A program made the position numbers and the translations under genes. The notes beneath the pieces were generated by a model. That model searched no databases. It was not told the DNA's origin and was given only the letters and a program-made list of their open reading frames with translations. DNA of 51,210 bases from a virus. This document shows positions 7,113 through 14,835 of this stretch, piece after piece. The DNA lies in the IMG/VR virus record IMGVR_UViG_3300031673_000068, positions 1 to 51,210 of that record; one strand, written 5' to 3'. Every line of letters begins with the position of its first letter. The stretch's first letter is position 1.

Positions 7113-7646
7113 ATGACCATGCATAATTACACTGATTACCAGGCCATGATCTTGAAATTAGCCCACATCTGGACAAACAAAGGAAATGGAAGAATCGAAT
7201 TTGAAGAATTGGTTGCAGAAGGGAATCTTGCCTTTTGTATTGCTGATCAAAAATTCAGACCGGACAACGGAAATCAATTCTCAACCTACCTTTACACTGT
7301 TGCCAGCAATGCCATGTGCGATCTTGCCATGGGCAACTGGCGCAAGATGCAATTTGAATCATCAACAGAAGAAATAGACGTTCTCACCCTTCCTGATTCA
7401 CAGACCCCAGAGACACAAACACGACTCAAACAGTGGACTGAGAGCCTGTCAAAAGAAAGCCAATTCCTGATCAAATTAGTATGGGAGACCCCCGGAGAGA
7501 TAGTTCAATGGGCACAAGAGGAAACATATCACCCCAGAAACACACAAGATCGATTAGCGCGTTACTTACGTGGCTTAAATTGGAAGTGGGCTGATATACA
7601 ATTCTGCTTCCAAGAGATTAAGGAAGCATTGAAGGAGGGAATATGA
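7113..7646 (+). CDS. Sigma-70-family-like transcription factor
   Basis: This 177-residue protein has a region-2-like segment: EFEELVAEGNLAFCIADQKF, then RPDNGNQFSTYLYTVASNAM. This matches the sigma pattern D-L-x-Q-E-G-x-x-A-L-x-x-A-x-x-F-D. The C-terminal part (RYLRGLNWKWADIQFCFQEI) could be a divergent region-4 helix-turn-helix. It may direct host polymerase to the recurring AGTATAATAAG promoters, which lack a -35 box; that link is a hypothesis. It starts behind GAAAGGAGACAAC and overlaps the next gene by 4 nt. Confidence 0.65.
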   Translation: MTMHNYTDYQAMILKLAHIWTNKGNGRIEFEELVAEGNLAFCIADQKFRPDNGNQFSTYLYTVASNAMCDLAMGNWRKMQFESSTEEIDVLTLPDSQTPETQTRLKQWTESLSKESQFLIKLVWETPGEIVQWAQEETYHPRNTQDRLARYLRGLNWKWADIQFCFQEIKEALKEGI

Positions 7647-7972
7647 GAATCTTTAAAAACAAATATTACATACTGCAAAGCATCCCTGGCATATCAGGTT
7701 TTCGACGTTGGAATGAAAGAGAATATCGTGTTTGCACTGGGCATAAAGCCCAATTACACAAACTACATATTGTAAAAGAATTCAGAGAAAATGGCAGGGG
7801 CAAATTTTTACTGGGGGATGGCCACTTACCAGAATATCAACCTCAAGCTAGAGAAAAAGAGATTATTCCTTGGCTTGATAAACAACGATATTCAACAGCG
7901 TTCATTCTAAACCCTGAAGTCTACGGCCTTCAAACAGTAATCGATAATAATCAAATAAAGGAGGGAATATAA
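7643..7972 (+). CDS. Small protein, paralogue of the 4632-4937 gene
   Basis: A 109-residue protein sharing most motifs with the product of 4632-4937 (KNKYYIL, PGISGF, YRV-TG-KA, NGRG, PEYQP, EKEI, W-LDK, FILNPEVYGL). Coupled to the sigma-like gene by an ATGA overlap. Unknown function. Confidence 0.7.
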   Translation: MRIFKNKYYILQSIPGISGFRRWNEREYRVCTGHKAQLHKLHIVKEFRENGRGKFLLGDGHLPEYQPQAREKEIIPWLDKQRYSTAFILNPEVYGLQTVIDNNQIKEGI

Positions 7973-7973
7973 A

Positions 7974-8149
7974 ATGATAGTAAAAGAAATGATAGGAGAT
8001 GTTAAAAATCTCGTTATCTATTATGAAGGAACTGGCGATCCAAAGATGATCACGAAATCATAGGAATTGCTTTTATAAGGTCTGGTGAAAACGGAGAAAC
8101 CAGAATCGGCAACCATGAAAAAATGGAAAGATGGGAAAAGAGCGATTGA
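7974..8149 (+). pseudogene. Small gene apparently broken by a frameshift
   Basis: ATG 7974 follows GGAGGGAATATAAA and opens 29 codons that stop at TAG 8061-8063. In the -1 frame the reading stays open across that stop and continues (HEIIGIAFIRSGENGETR, NHEKMERWEKS) to TGA 8147-8149. That frame has no start of its own. The simplest reading is one gene of about 58 codons with a one-base indel near 8040. No slippery heptamer is visible. A sequencing error is equally possible. Confidence 0.4.
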
Positions 8150-8193
8150 AGCAGATAAGAAACTACTAACCTTAAAAAAAAGGAGTATAAGAA

Positions 8194-8364
8194 ATGAAGT
8201 GCAAAATATGCCATGATAAACTCGATCCAGAGCATCCGGATTCTATTCGAGGACTCTCGCCCCTCACTTTCAGAGAGGCATGGATGCATTACAATTGTTA
8301 CAAGGACGCATATCAAGAACTTTCAGAAGATAAAAAGGATCGCTATGATCAAAAAAGTGCATAA
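8194..8364 (+). CDS. Small protein with a C-x2-C zinc knuckle
   Basis: ATG 8194 follows AAAAGGAGTATAAGAA. The 56-residue product starts MKCKICHDKLDPEHPDSIRG, then has HYNCYKD and a charged helical end. The C-x2-C plus a later Cys/His suggests zinc binding. Unknown function. Confidence 0.6.
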   Translation: MKCKICHDKLDPEHPDSIRGLSPLTFREAWMHYNCYKDAYQELSEDKKDRYDQKSA

Positions 8365-8409
8365 TGATAAAACCAAACCAAAAAAACACAAACCAGAAGG
8401 AGAAAGAAA

Positions 8410-9075
8410 ATGAAAATTGACATTGATGTTCCCGATGGGAAAAGTGGTGATTGGAGCATTGAATCCTTTACCGTTTCCCAAAAAGATGAAGAATTAGGCC
8501 GCATGCGTGCCCTATTTAGCTTTAGCAACCGAGGACGTTATGTCCCGGCAGGAACGTATAAAGCGCTCAAAAGAAACAATGAAATTATTATGTCCAATAC
8601 TCCTGATGAAATTTCAGACTGTTTAGATTTTATTCGGAAAGCCCGGAAAAGCAAAAACATCCTTATCAATGGCCTCGGTTTAGGAGTTGTTCTTAAAGCT
8701 ATCCTTGACAACGAAATAGTAGAAAATGTGACAGTAATTGAAAAATCGTTTGATGTAATTACTTTGGTTGCCCCATCATTTGCAAATAAAAAAGTAACAA
8801 TAATTCATGCAGATGCTTTTAATTGGAAACCGCCCAAAGGAATTAAATACGATTGTGTCTGGCATGATATCTGGGATTATATTTGTGCAGACAATCTTGA
8901 AGACATGAAAAAACTGCATCGCAAATATGGAAAGAGAACTATTTGGCAGGCTTCATGGTGCAGATATGAATGTGAAAGGAAAATAGATAGAAGAAACAAT
9001 TTTAAATTTCAACCGTTTTTCAGTATAATAAGGAAGAGAGGAAAAATAATATGGCCTTACATAAAGGAGAGCTAA
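8410..9075 (+). CDS. Class I methyltransferase-like protein
   Basis: The 221-residue protein has a Rossmann-type SAM-binding core. ILINGLGLGVVLKAILD is the glycine-rich motif I, VTVIEKSFDVI is the acidic end of strand 2, VTIIHADAFNWKPP is motif II, and YDCVWHDIWDY is the motif III/IV region. The arrangement is closest to spermidine-synthase-like methyltransferases. Start behind AAGGAGAAAGAAA. The last 25-30 codons contain a promoter-like sequence (9004-9034) and may be an extension past an ancestral stop. The substrate is unknown. Confidence 0.6.
   Translation: MKIDIDVPDGKSGDWSIESFTVSQKDEELGRMRALFSFSNRGRYVPAGTYKALKRNNEIIMSNTPDEISDCLDFIRKARKSKNILINGLGLGVVLKAILDNEIVENVTVIEKSFDVITLVAPSFANKKVTIIHADAFNWKPPKGIKYDCVWHDIWDYICADNLEDMKKLHRKYGKRTIWQASWCRYECERKIDRRNNFKFQPFFSIIRKRGKIIWPYIKES
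9004..9034 (+). promoter_or_regulatory. Phage-type promoter P1 (TTTTTCAGTATAATAAG)
   Basis: TATAAT at 9024-9029 sits in the context TTTTTCAGTATAATAAG, preceded by ATTTCAACCG. The same block recurs at 23376-23409 (ATTTGAACGGCTTTTCAG before TATAAT) and, less perfectly, at four other sites. There is no normal -35 box. It would drive the helicase and primase operon. Confidence 0.6.
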
Positions 9076-9080
9076 ACTAC

Positions 9081-9281
9081 ATGGGACAGTGCTTCACTCT
9101 CTATACTCATACAAGCAAGAGTCCCATAAACAATTTTTCTTATCAAATAGCTAAAAAGCTATACCCTAATACCACTCCTCAAGAATTAAAAGTTGCATCT
9201 AGGCCCATAAAGATGCATCTGTTGGATGGGTTCGACAGGCACCGAATAACCAAAGTAAAGGAGAAACGAAATGACAACTAA
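9081..9281 (+). CDS. Small protein of unknown function
   Basis: I chose ATG 9081, behind AAAGGAGAGC, giving 66 residues; an upstream in-frame ATG at 9051 is also possible. The product contains CFTLYTHTSKSPINNFSY and a basic C-terminus (DRHRITKVKEKRNDN). It overlaps the next gene by 11 nt. Unknown. Confidence 0.5.
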   Translation: MGQCFTLYTHTSKSPINNFSYQIAKKLYPNTTPQELKVASRPIKMHLLDGFDRHRITKVKEKRNDN

Positions 9282-9468
9282 TAAACAATTTATTGCCCAT
9301 AAAGGATTTATCGATGCCTGTCGTAATGCAGGCATTCCAACAACAACCAGGCAAGCAAGCAAGTTCCAAATGCAAAAAGGACTCGCCTTCAAAGTATCAA
9401 CTGGAAAAGCCAAAGTCTTGAAGAATTCAGATGGAAAATTCATCAAAATTACAAATCAAATATTATGA
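9271..9468 (+). CDS. Small basic protein of unknown function
   Basis: A 65-residue protein with ribosome binding site AGGAGAAACG. Basic and compact (KGFIDACRNAGIPTTTRQA; FQMQKGLAFKVSTGKAKVL). It overlaps the helicase start by 4 nt. Unknown; nucleic-acid binding is possible from its charge. Confidence 0.55.
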   Translation: MTTNKQFIAHKGFIDACRNAGIPTTTRQASKFQMQKGLAFKVSTGKAKVLKNSDGKFIKITNQIL

Positions 9469-10835
9469 CATTAACCCTCACAATAAAAAACCAAATTAAG
9501 ATTCCATACGTCAATGAGCCATTAGATGAATTTCTCTATAGCTCATTGACAATGCTCAACCCGAAGTGGCTGGAAAATGAGAGAATGAAACGATGGAATC
9601 GGGATACTCCAAGAAAACTCTACTTCTATAATGAAGAAGGGGAAAATGATCTTTTTGTGCCCAGGGGTTTTTTAAAAGGCATCGTTGAATATTGTGATGA
9701 AAACCAAATTGAATTTGAAATTAATAATCAAACCCACATATTCGAAGACATAAATTTTGATTTTTCTGGTGTCCTTCGCCCCTTCCAAGAAATCGCAGTT
9801 GAAAAAATGCTGCCTGAAAACGAAGGAGTATTATGTGCGCCAACTGGATCAGGCAAAACAGTTATTGGAATTTACATGATTGCAAAGAGAAAACAGCCCA
9901 CCCTCATAATCGTCCACACAAAAGAATTACTTGATCAGTGGACGGACAGGATCAAAACCTTCCTGAACGTCTCCAGTAAAAGAATTGGTCATATAGGCAA
10001 CGGATACCTTGATGAAGATAAGGACATAACCATTGCCCTGATCCAAACCCTGAGTAAATACCCTGAGATCGTAAACGATTATGGATTTTTGATAATTGAT
10101 GAGTGTCACCACACACCGAGTCGAACGTTCACGGCAGCAACAAAACTTTTTGAAGGAAGATATATTCTTGGTCTATCTGCCACGCCTTACAGGAGGGATG
10201 GCCTTTCCAAAATCATAGAATGGTATTCAGGCCCAATCAGGCACAAGATCGATCCACGAGACTTGATAAACAGCGGCCACATTACCTCTGTTGAAACAGT
10301 AATCAGGAAAACAAATTTCATTGCCTCAATGCCAGACCCCTCAGCAGAATATTCTACGCTGCTACAAGAATTATCTCAAAATGAGGAACGCAACCAGATG
10401 ATTGTCAGTGACGTATTAACTACCGTTGCAATGGGAGAAACTTGCCTTGTGCTAACAGATAGAAAAGCCCATTGCCAGGAATTGAAAGATATGGTCCAGG
10501 CAAAATCTAAAATCAAAACAGAAGTTCTGACAGGGGATGTTCCTGCCGAGCCAAGAAAAAGGATCGTTGAAGATATAAATTCAGGCAAGATAAAGGTCTT
10601 GATCGCAACTTCTCAACTTATCGGCGAAGGATTCGACTGCAAAAAACTATCGGCTTTATTTTTAACATTGCCAATAAGGTTCCCTGGCCGGGTCATTCAA
10701 TATTTGGGAAGGGTATTGCGGCCAGCCAAAAACAAAGACCGGGCACTTGTGTTTGATTATTTCGATCAGAATGTTCGTGTTTTATATGCAGGAATGAAAG
10801 CCCGGAAAAGGGAATATGAAAAATTAACAATTTAA
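9465..10835 (+). CDS. SF2 DNA/RNA helicase, XPB/UvsW-like
   Basis: This 456-residue protein has the full superfamily 2 motif set: Q-like LRPFQEIAVEKML (104-116), motif I CAPTGSGKT (124-132), motif II DECH (212-215), motif III LSATPYR (237-243), and motifs V/VI (LIGEGFDCKKLSALFL, QYLGRVLRPA). The combination resembles RAD25/XPB-type and T4 UvsW helicases, which remodel replication forks and D-loops. It starts with ATGA overlap, so it is coupled to the small gene before it. Confidence 0.85.
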   Translation: MTLTLTIKNQIKIPYVNEPLDEFLYSSLTMLNPKWLENERMKRWNRDTPRKLYFYNEEGENDLFVPRGFLKGIVEYCDENQIEFEINNQTHIFEDINFDFSGVLRPFQEIAVEKMLPENEGVLCAPTGSGKTVIGIYMIAKRKQPTLIIVHTKELLDQWTDRIKTFLNVSSKRIGHIGNGYLDEDKDITIALIQTLSKYPEIVNDYGFLIIDECHHTPSRTFTAATKLFEGRYILGLSATPYRRDGLSKIIEWYSGPIRHKIDPRDLINSGHITSVETVIRKTNFIASMPDPSAEYSTLLQELSQNEERNQMIVSDVLTTVAMGETCLVLTDRKAHCQELKDMVQAKSKIKTEVLTGDVPAEPRKRIVEDINSGKIKVLIATSQLIGEGFDCKKLSALFLTLPIRFPGRVIQYLGRVLRPAKNKDRALVFDYFDQNVRVLYAGMKARKREYEKLTI

Positions 10836-10847
10836 AGGGAGAAGGAA

Positions 10848-11087
10848 ATGGAAAAAATTATCACTAAATTTCATGAAAACAAATCACACTCAAGAGAATT
10901 TAATCAAACATTTAACACCAATCTCTCCAATTTTCTTAATCCTCTAACTGGATTTGACATTATTGCCTTTGATGACCGTCTTAAAAATCAATATGGAAAC
11001 TATGAGGATGGTAAAACAAGCATGTCAGATTTCATCAAGAAAAAGTTTGGTGAAAATGCAATCAAACTGATAGATAAACTGATTTAA
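10848..11087 (+). CDS. Small protein of unknown function
   Basis: 79 residues, ribosome binding site GGGAGAAGGAA. Contains FNTNLSNFLNPLTGFDIIAF and a helical C-terminus (SDFIKKKFGENAIKLIDKLI). No family recognised. Confidence 0.6.
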   Translation: MEKIITKFHENKSHSREFNQTFNTNLSNFLNPLTGFDIIAFDDRLKNQYGNYEDGKTSMSDFIKKKFGENAIKLIDKLI

Positions 11088-11120
11088 ACAAAGAACAAAA
11101 ACATTTAAAAGGAGGAAGAA

Positions 11121-11312
11121 ATGGAAGCAAATATTAAAATTTATGATGAAGATGTTTATGATTTGTTGAACAAAATAGATCAGCACTGTCGAGAAGTAGA
11201 TAAAGGAAAATATGGTCTCCCTCCTAAAGATAATGCAATCAAAAGTATTGTTTACCACTGGCTTTATCAAAAAAATCAAAAAAAAATAACCCAAATCTCT
11301 TCTGGATTATAA
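11121..11312 (+). CDS. Small acidic/helical protein of unknown function
   Basis: 63 residues, ribosome binding site AAAGGAGGAAGAA. Sequence YDLLNKIDQHCREVDKGKYG followed by a short helical tail. No family recognised. Confidence 0.55.
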   Translation: MEANIKIYDEDVYDLLNKIDQHCREVDKGKYGLPPKDNAIKSIVYHWLYQKNQKKITQISSGL

Positions 11313-11356
11313 AATGTCATTCAATGCCAAGCAATTTAAAAAAAGGAGACCTCAAC

Positions 11357-11737
11357 ATGGAAAATTTTGATAGACATATATTTCTATATGCAAAAGGGCA
11401 CTACAAAAAAACCAATGCAATAGAGGATATGAAGAAAATCTTAGGTAAAAGAAGCGGTCTTTCTCCAGAGCATATTTCTGATGAAGATATAAATTATGTT
11501 CTCCTTGACCTCATTTATTCTTACACCAAGAAAAAAGATTCTTTCATCCGTTTCATTTTTACCCTCCACCCGCACAATGCATGGGAGCACGGTTGCCCAA
11601 TAAAAGCATCATACGATTTTGAAAAAGTTTTAATCAGCGCTTGTTTATCAGTGCTAAGGTTTCAAGATATAAAAGATATTCCTTTTGGCCTCGGAAGACC
11701 AGATCCAACCATCTTGCCACTAACAAAGAAGAACTAA
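11357..11737 (+). CDS. Protein of unknown function (126 aa)
   Basis: ATG 11357 has the better ribosome binding site (AAAAAGGAGACCTCAAC); an in-frame ATG at 11324 is less likely. The product is mostly helical (NAIEDMKKILGKRSGLSPEH; FEKVLISACLSVLRFQDI). It ends one base before the primase gene, suggesting a coupled, perhaps replication-related role. No domain recognised. Confidence 0.6.
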   Translation: MENFDRHIFLYAKGHYKKTNAIEDMKKILGKRSGLSPEHISDEDINYVLLDLIYSYTKKKDSFIRFIFTLHPHNAWEHGCPIKASYDFEKVLISACLSVLRFQDIKDIPFGLGRPDPTILPLTKKN

Positions 11738-11738
11738 A

Positions 11739-12629
11739 ATGCCATTTAATGCCCAACAGTTTTGTGCAGATCATAATCTCCCCACTGCCCCTGCCGGACA
11801 CCAGCACTTCCGGCAGGGCTGGGTCAACATAAAATGCCCTTTTTGCAGTGGCTCCCCCGGCTGGCATCTCGGTTTGAATATTGAAAAGGCATATTGCACC
11901 TGTTACCGTTGTGGAGGCCACTGGTTACCCAAAGTCGTTTCAACTATACTTAAAATATCCATCAGTCAGGCAAATGCTGCTCTCAAACCCTATCTATCCG
12001 GGGAACAAACATACGAATTCAGGGAAAAACACTATGCAGAGAAAATCACATACCCTCCAGACACAGGCCCCATGACCCCCAGGCAAAGGGCATATCTAGA
12101 AAGCCGTAACTTTGACCCAGACAAACTTGAACAAGAATGGAGCCTACTTGGAGTTGGCAATTTTGGAACATACAAAAATCGAATTCTTGCCCCAATATAC
12201 CTGCATAACCAATTGATCAGTTATCAGACAAGAGATATAACTGGTAAACAACATGCAAAATACATGGCCTGTCCCGAAGATGAAGAAGTCTATTGCCACA
12301 AATATACATTATATGGAATCGATAATTGCCATAGCAAAACTGTAATTGTTGCTGAGGGAATGTTTGATGTGTGGAGATTAGGATTTGGTGCAGTGGGAAC
12401 TTTTGGAATTAATTATTCACCACAGCAAATCTTAATGCTTGCACATCAATTTGATCGAATATTTGTCTTTTATGACAATGATGAACAAGGGCAACAAAAA
12501 GCAAATGAGATGGCAGAAGATCTGTACAAATTTGGAAAGGAATGTGAGATCATCACAAATCCAAATGGAGATCCCGCAGATATGAAAGAAAAAGATGCAA
12601 ACAATTTAATGAAGGAGATCGGATTATGA
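11739..12629 (+). CDS. DnaG-type DNA primase (zinc finger + Toprim)
   Basis: 296 residues. The N-terminal zinc finger has C33-x2-C36 and C55-x2-C58 (IKCPFC, CYRCGGH). A linker follows, then a Toprim core with VIVAEGMFDVWRLGFGAVG (the catalytic Glu) and VFYDNDEQGQQKA (the metal-binding D-x-D). It synthesises primers for lagging-strand DNA. It is shorter than cellular DnaG and lacks the DnaB-binding C-terminal helical domain, as in many phage primases. The DnaB-like helicase is encoded at 21768-23357. Confidence 0.88.
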   Translation: MPFNAQQFCADHNLPTAPAGHQHFRQGWVNIKCPFCSGSPGWHLGLNIEKAYCTCYRCGGHWLPKVVSTILKISISQANAALKPYLSGEQTYEFREKHYAEKITYPPDTGPMTPRQRAYLESRNFDPDKLEQEWSLLGVGNFGTYKNRILAPIYLHNQLISYQTRDITGKQHAKYMACPEDEEVYCHKYTLYGIDNCHSKTVIVAEGMFDVWRLGFGAVGTFGINYSPQQILMLAHQFDRIFVFYDNDEQGQQKANEMAEDLYKFGKECEIITNPNGDPADMKEKDANNLMKEIGL

Positions 12630-13303
12630 GAATAAATAGAAAAACAATAGTTATTTTGACCATGACATTTTTATTAATTTTAGGATTTTCAATCAAGAAT
12701 GCCCAAGGCAAAGGAAAAGGTTTTCTTGACTTAATTCGGCAAATTGATAACAGAGAATCAAGAGATAAAATAGTAGGCCAAACCTACATGTGCGGAGGCA
12801 ATACCGACTGCGTAGGATATTTCACACTAATTCAATTTTACGAGCCGGATTCCCTCATCTTTTCCTATATTATCCCATCCTATACCTATTATAGATCAAG
12901 GCGAGGGTCACGAGGAATAAGGCTCCCTCCTAATATCAATGATCCCAACTATACACGTCGACAATGCGACGGAGTATTTCCAGATGGAACTCTTATAATG
13001 ATGAAAGTCCCAAAAGAGATGTTTGAAAAGGCAAGAAATCAATCCTCAGCAATCGGCGAGACTAAAATACACCAAATCAACTGGTGCAAAGAATTTGAAG
13101 CCAAGTGGGACATTGACATAGACACACAAGTTTTTCTTAGTGATCTTTACGTAGTGAAAGATATCATCAAGATGAAAAAAACAGATGGATCTATCATAGT
13201 AGTACCAGTAATAGAGCATTATAAATTCGGGGCTACACCAGAACAACTTGAATGGCTCAGAAACATTGGAATAAAATGGAATGAGTGGAGAAAGAATCAA
13301 TAG
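12626..13303 (+). CDS. Exported protein of unknown function
   Basis: A 225-residue protein with a typical signal peptide or membrane anchor: basic MRINRK, hydrophobic TIVILTMTFLLILGFSI, then KNAQGKGKG with a possible AxG cleavage site. The mature part has three or four cysteines (YMCGGNTDCVGY, RRQCDG, NWCKEF), which could form disulfides outside the cytoplasm. It overlaps the primase stop (ATGA) yet is unlike its replication neighbours. A superinfection-exclusion or envelope role is possible but only inferred from export. Confidence 0.65.
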   Translation: MRINRKTIVILTMTFLLILGFSIKNAQGKGKGFLDLIRQIDNRESRDKIVGQTYMCGGNTDCVGYFTLIQFYEPDSLIFSYIIPSYTYYRSRRGSRGIRLPPNINDPNYTRRQCDGVFPDGTLIMMKVPKEMFEKARNQSSAIGETKIHQINWCKEFEAKWDIDIDTQVFLSDLYVVKDIIKMKKTDGSIIVVPVIEHYKFGATPEQLEWLRNIGIKWNEWRKNQ

Positions 13304-13333
13304 AAATTTATTTAAAAAAAATAATTTTTTTCC

Positions 13334-13362
13334 TTGACCTTTTTTTAAATTTATTTTATAAA
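13334..13362 (+). promoter_or_regulatory. Sigma70-type promoter for the initiator gene or leader RNA
   Basis: TTGACC (13334-13339) is followed after 17 bp by TATAAA (13357-13362) in an A/T-rich stretch. It stands upstream of a structured leader (13370-13480) and the initiator-like gene at 13511. Confidence 0.65.
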
Positions 13363-13369
13363 GTAAAAG

Positions 13370-13480
13370 ATACGAAGCGAAAAGGCTCCCTGCTTTCTCC
13401 TTTCGTGATATGGCTGCCATGTGGGCCAACATGGTTTCCGGGGGTGAGTACCTTGTCTACTCACCCTCAGCCCTTTTCTT
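13370..13480 (+). ncRNA. Structured leader or small RNA upstream of the initiator gene
   Basis: Between the promoter and the gene are three consecutive hairpins. ACGAA (13372-13376) pairs with TTCGT (13402-13406), with further GAAAAGG/CCTTTC pairing inside. CCATGT (13417-13422) pairs with ACATGG (13429-13434). GGGTGAGTA (13442-13450) pairs perfectly with TACTCACCC (13458-13466). The last is followed by a T-rich run, as in an intrinsic terminator. This could be a short regulatory RNA or an attenuator. I could not match it to a known riboswitch. Confidence 0.4.
13442..13477 (+). terminator. Attenuator-like hairpin with T-rich tail
   Basis: A 9-bp perfect stem (13442-13450 with 13458-13466) with a 7-nt loop is followed by CCCTTTTCTTTT. 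It sits before the ribosome binding site of the 13511 gene, so read-through would control that gene. The T-tract starts about 6 nt after the stem, weaker than ideal. Confidence 0.45.
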
Positions 13481-13510
13481 TTAACCTTTGACAAGGGGAG
13501 GTGCCAAAAA

Positions 13511-14809
13511 TTGGCTGAATATGATATCAAAAATGAGCCTATTGTTGTCTCAAAACTTCTTCTAGACATTTTCTTAAACCCCAAATCAATTAAATACCAT
13601 AAATCAAATTATCCTGCTGATCTAATTTCTCTTTATATTTTCTACTATTATACAGCAAAATGGCAAAAGACAAACTCCGTCCGGGCAACAACAGAATATG
13701 TTGCAAAAGGATTAAAGTGGTCTGCTGATCGAGTTCGTCAAAGAAAAAAAGAGCTAATAGCACTCGGTTTGATAGAAGATCGTATTTCAAAGGACCCAGA
13801 AACCAAACAGATCAAGGGACATTATGTTTTAGTCAAATTCATCTGGAGCCATAATACAATTGATTCCCAGACTCTGGAAAAGCCTGAGTCTGGGAAGACC
13901 CCTAGTCTGGAAAATCATGAGGGAAATGCTTTAAGTAATAATAATAGAAATGCTCTGAAGGTTACTTTAGTAACCTTAACGGATTCTTGCGAATCCGAAC
14001 AAGGATTATTAAACTCTTCAGGTAATGAACCTCTCATATTAGAATCAAAGAAAATCCCTCCCAACTCCCTTCAATATAATCTCCTCAACTTTTGGAACAA
14101 TCTTCCAGGCATCCCCACCAAACATGTCAAACCCAATACCAAAGTGCGGTTAACCGCAGCAAGGTATTTTACCCAACTTGCCTCTGGTCGCTTTGCTGAT
14201 GGCAAGAAATTTAAACCAGGTTTTTTCAACGAACATAAACTTTCCTCATCTATACTTGCTAAGCAATGGACAAGGGAAGAGATAAAGTCAGGGCTAAAAA
14301 GACTTAGTAACATTTTCATTGAGGGGTATTGGCCCCGGAACAAAGATACCTTGCCAAAGGATCTTGCAACCCTACTTTATAACCCCGGCAATCAAAATAG
14401 CTGGTTTCTGATGGTCATAGGACAGGAGCCAGAGCTATTGGATAACTCTGTCAATTTTAAACCCGAAAACCATAAAGCAGCAAAACAACACCCGGATATC
14501 ATCTGGCAGATAATAAAGCAGTTCCAGGACAAGCAAGTTTTTGATCATGATATAACTGCAAAGACAATGGATGAAATCAATTCAATAATCGAGTATCACT
14601 CGCATATGGACTTCTCCAATAACATGGCAAATTATAGGTGGGGCAACCTGCGACAGATGATTGATGACTTCTGTAATTTTATTATTTCTAAATCTTACCT
14701 AGAAAACAGTATAATAAATATATCAGCAGAAGGAAAACTTTTTCAGGCCTTTATTGACGAATGCGAGGATGAATTGTATGGACGGGCAAGATTGAGGCCG
14801 AAGGGATAA
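13511..14809 (+). CDS. Replication-initiator-like winged-helix protein
   Basis: 432 residues, starting at TTG 13511 behind GGGGAGG. The N-terminal 110 residues form a winged-helix DNA-binding domain: LISLYIFYYYTAKWQK, TTEYVAKGLKWSADRVRQRK, KELIALGLIEDRISKDPE, HYVLVKFIW. This is followed by a polar linker and a helical C-terminal region. The design resembles phage replication proteins that bind the origin and load DnaB. The own promoter and structured leader fit a regulated initiator. The final codons (YGRARLRPKG) are repeated after the downstream cassette (16475-16500). Confidence 0.6.
   Translation: MAEYDIKNEPIVVSKLLLDIFLNPKSIKYHKSNYPADLISLYIFYYYTAKWQKTNSVRATTEYVAKGLKWSADRVRQRKKELIALGLIEDRISKDPETKQIKGHYVLVKFIWSHNTIDSQTLEKPESGKTPSLENHEGNALSNNNRNALKVTLVTLTDSCESEQGLLNSSGNEPLILESKKIPPNSLQYNLLNFWNNLPGIPTKHVKPNTKVRLTAARYFTQLASGRFADGKKFKPGFFNEHKLSSSILAKQWTREEIKSGLKRLSNIFIEGYWPRNKDTLPKDLATLLYNPGNQNSWFLMVIGQEPELLDNSVNFKPENHKAAKQHPDIIWQIIKQFQDKQVFDHDITAKTMDEINSIIEYHSHMDFSNNMANYRWGNLRQMIDDFCNFIISKSYLENSIINISAEGKLFQAFIDECEDELYGRARLRPKG
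14777..14802 (+). repeat. Direct repeat copy 1 (3' end of the initiator gene)
   Basis: These 26 bp are repeated at 16475-16500 with a single mismatch (A14782 versus C16480). Copy 1 encodes the last residues YGRARLRPK of the 13511 gene. Between the copies sit two genes (14836-16468). Confidence 0.8.
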
Positions 14810-14835
14810 AATAATATAAAAGAAGGAGAAAAATT

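Noticed and set aside
8364-8420. An 18-codon ORF between the zinc protein and the methyltransferase-like gene
   Set aside because: Low-complexity Lys/Asn peptide overlapping the next ribosome binding site; not a convincing gene.
13370-13480. Known riboswitch
   Set aside because: I compared it by eye to ZTP, THF, guanidine, fluoride and preQ1 patterns and found no conserved cores; kept only as a structured leader.
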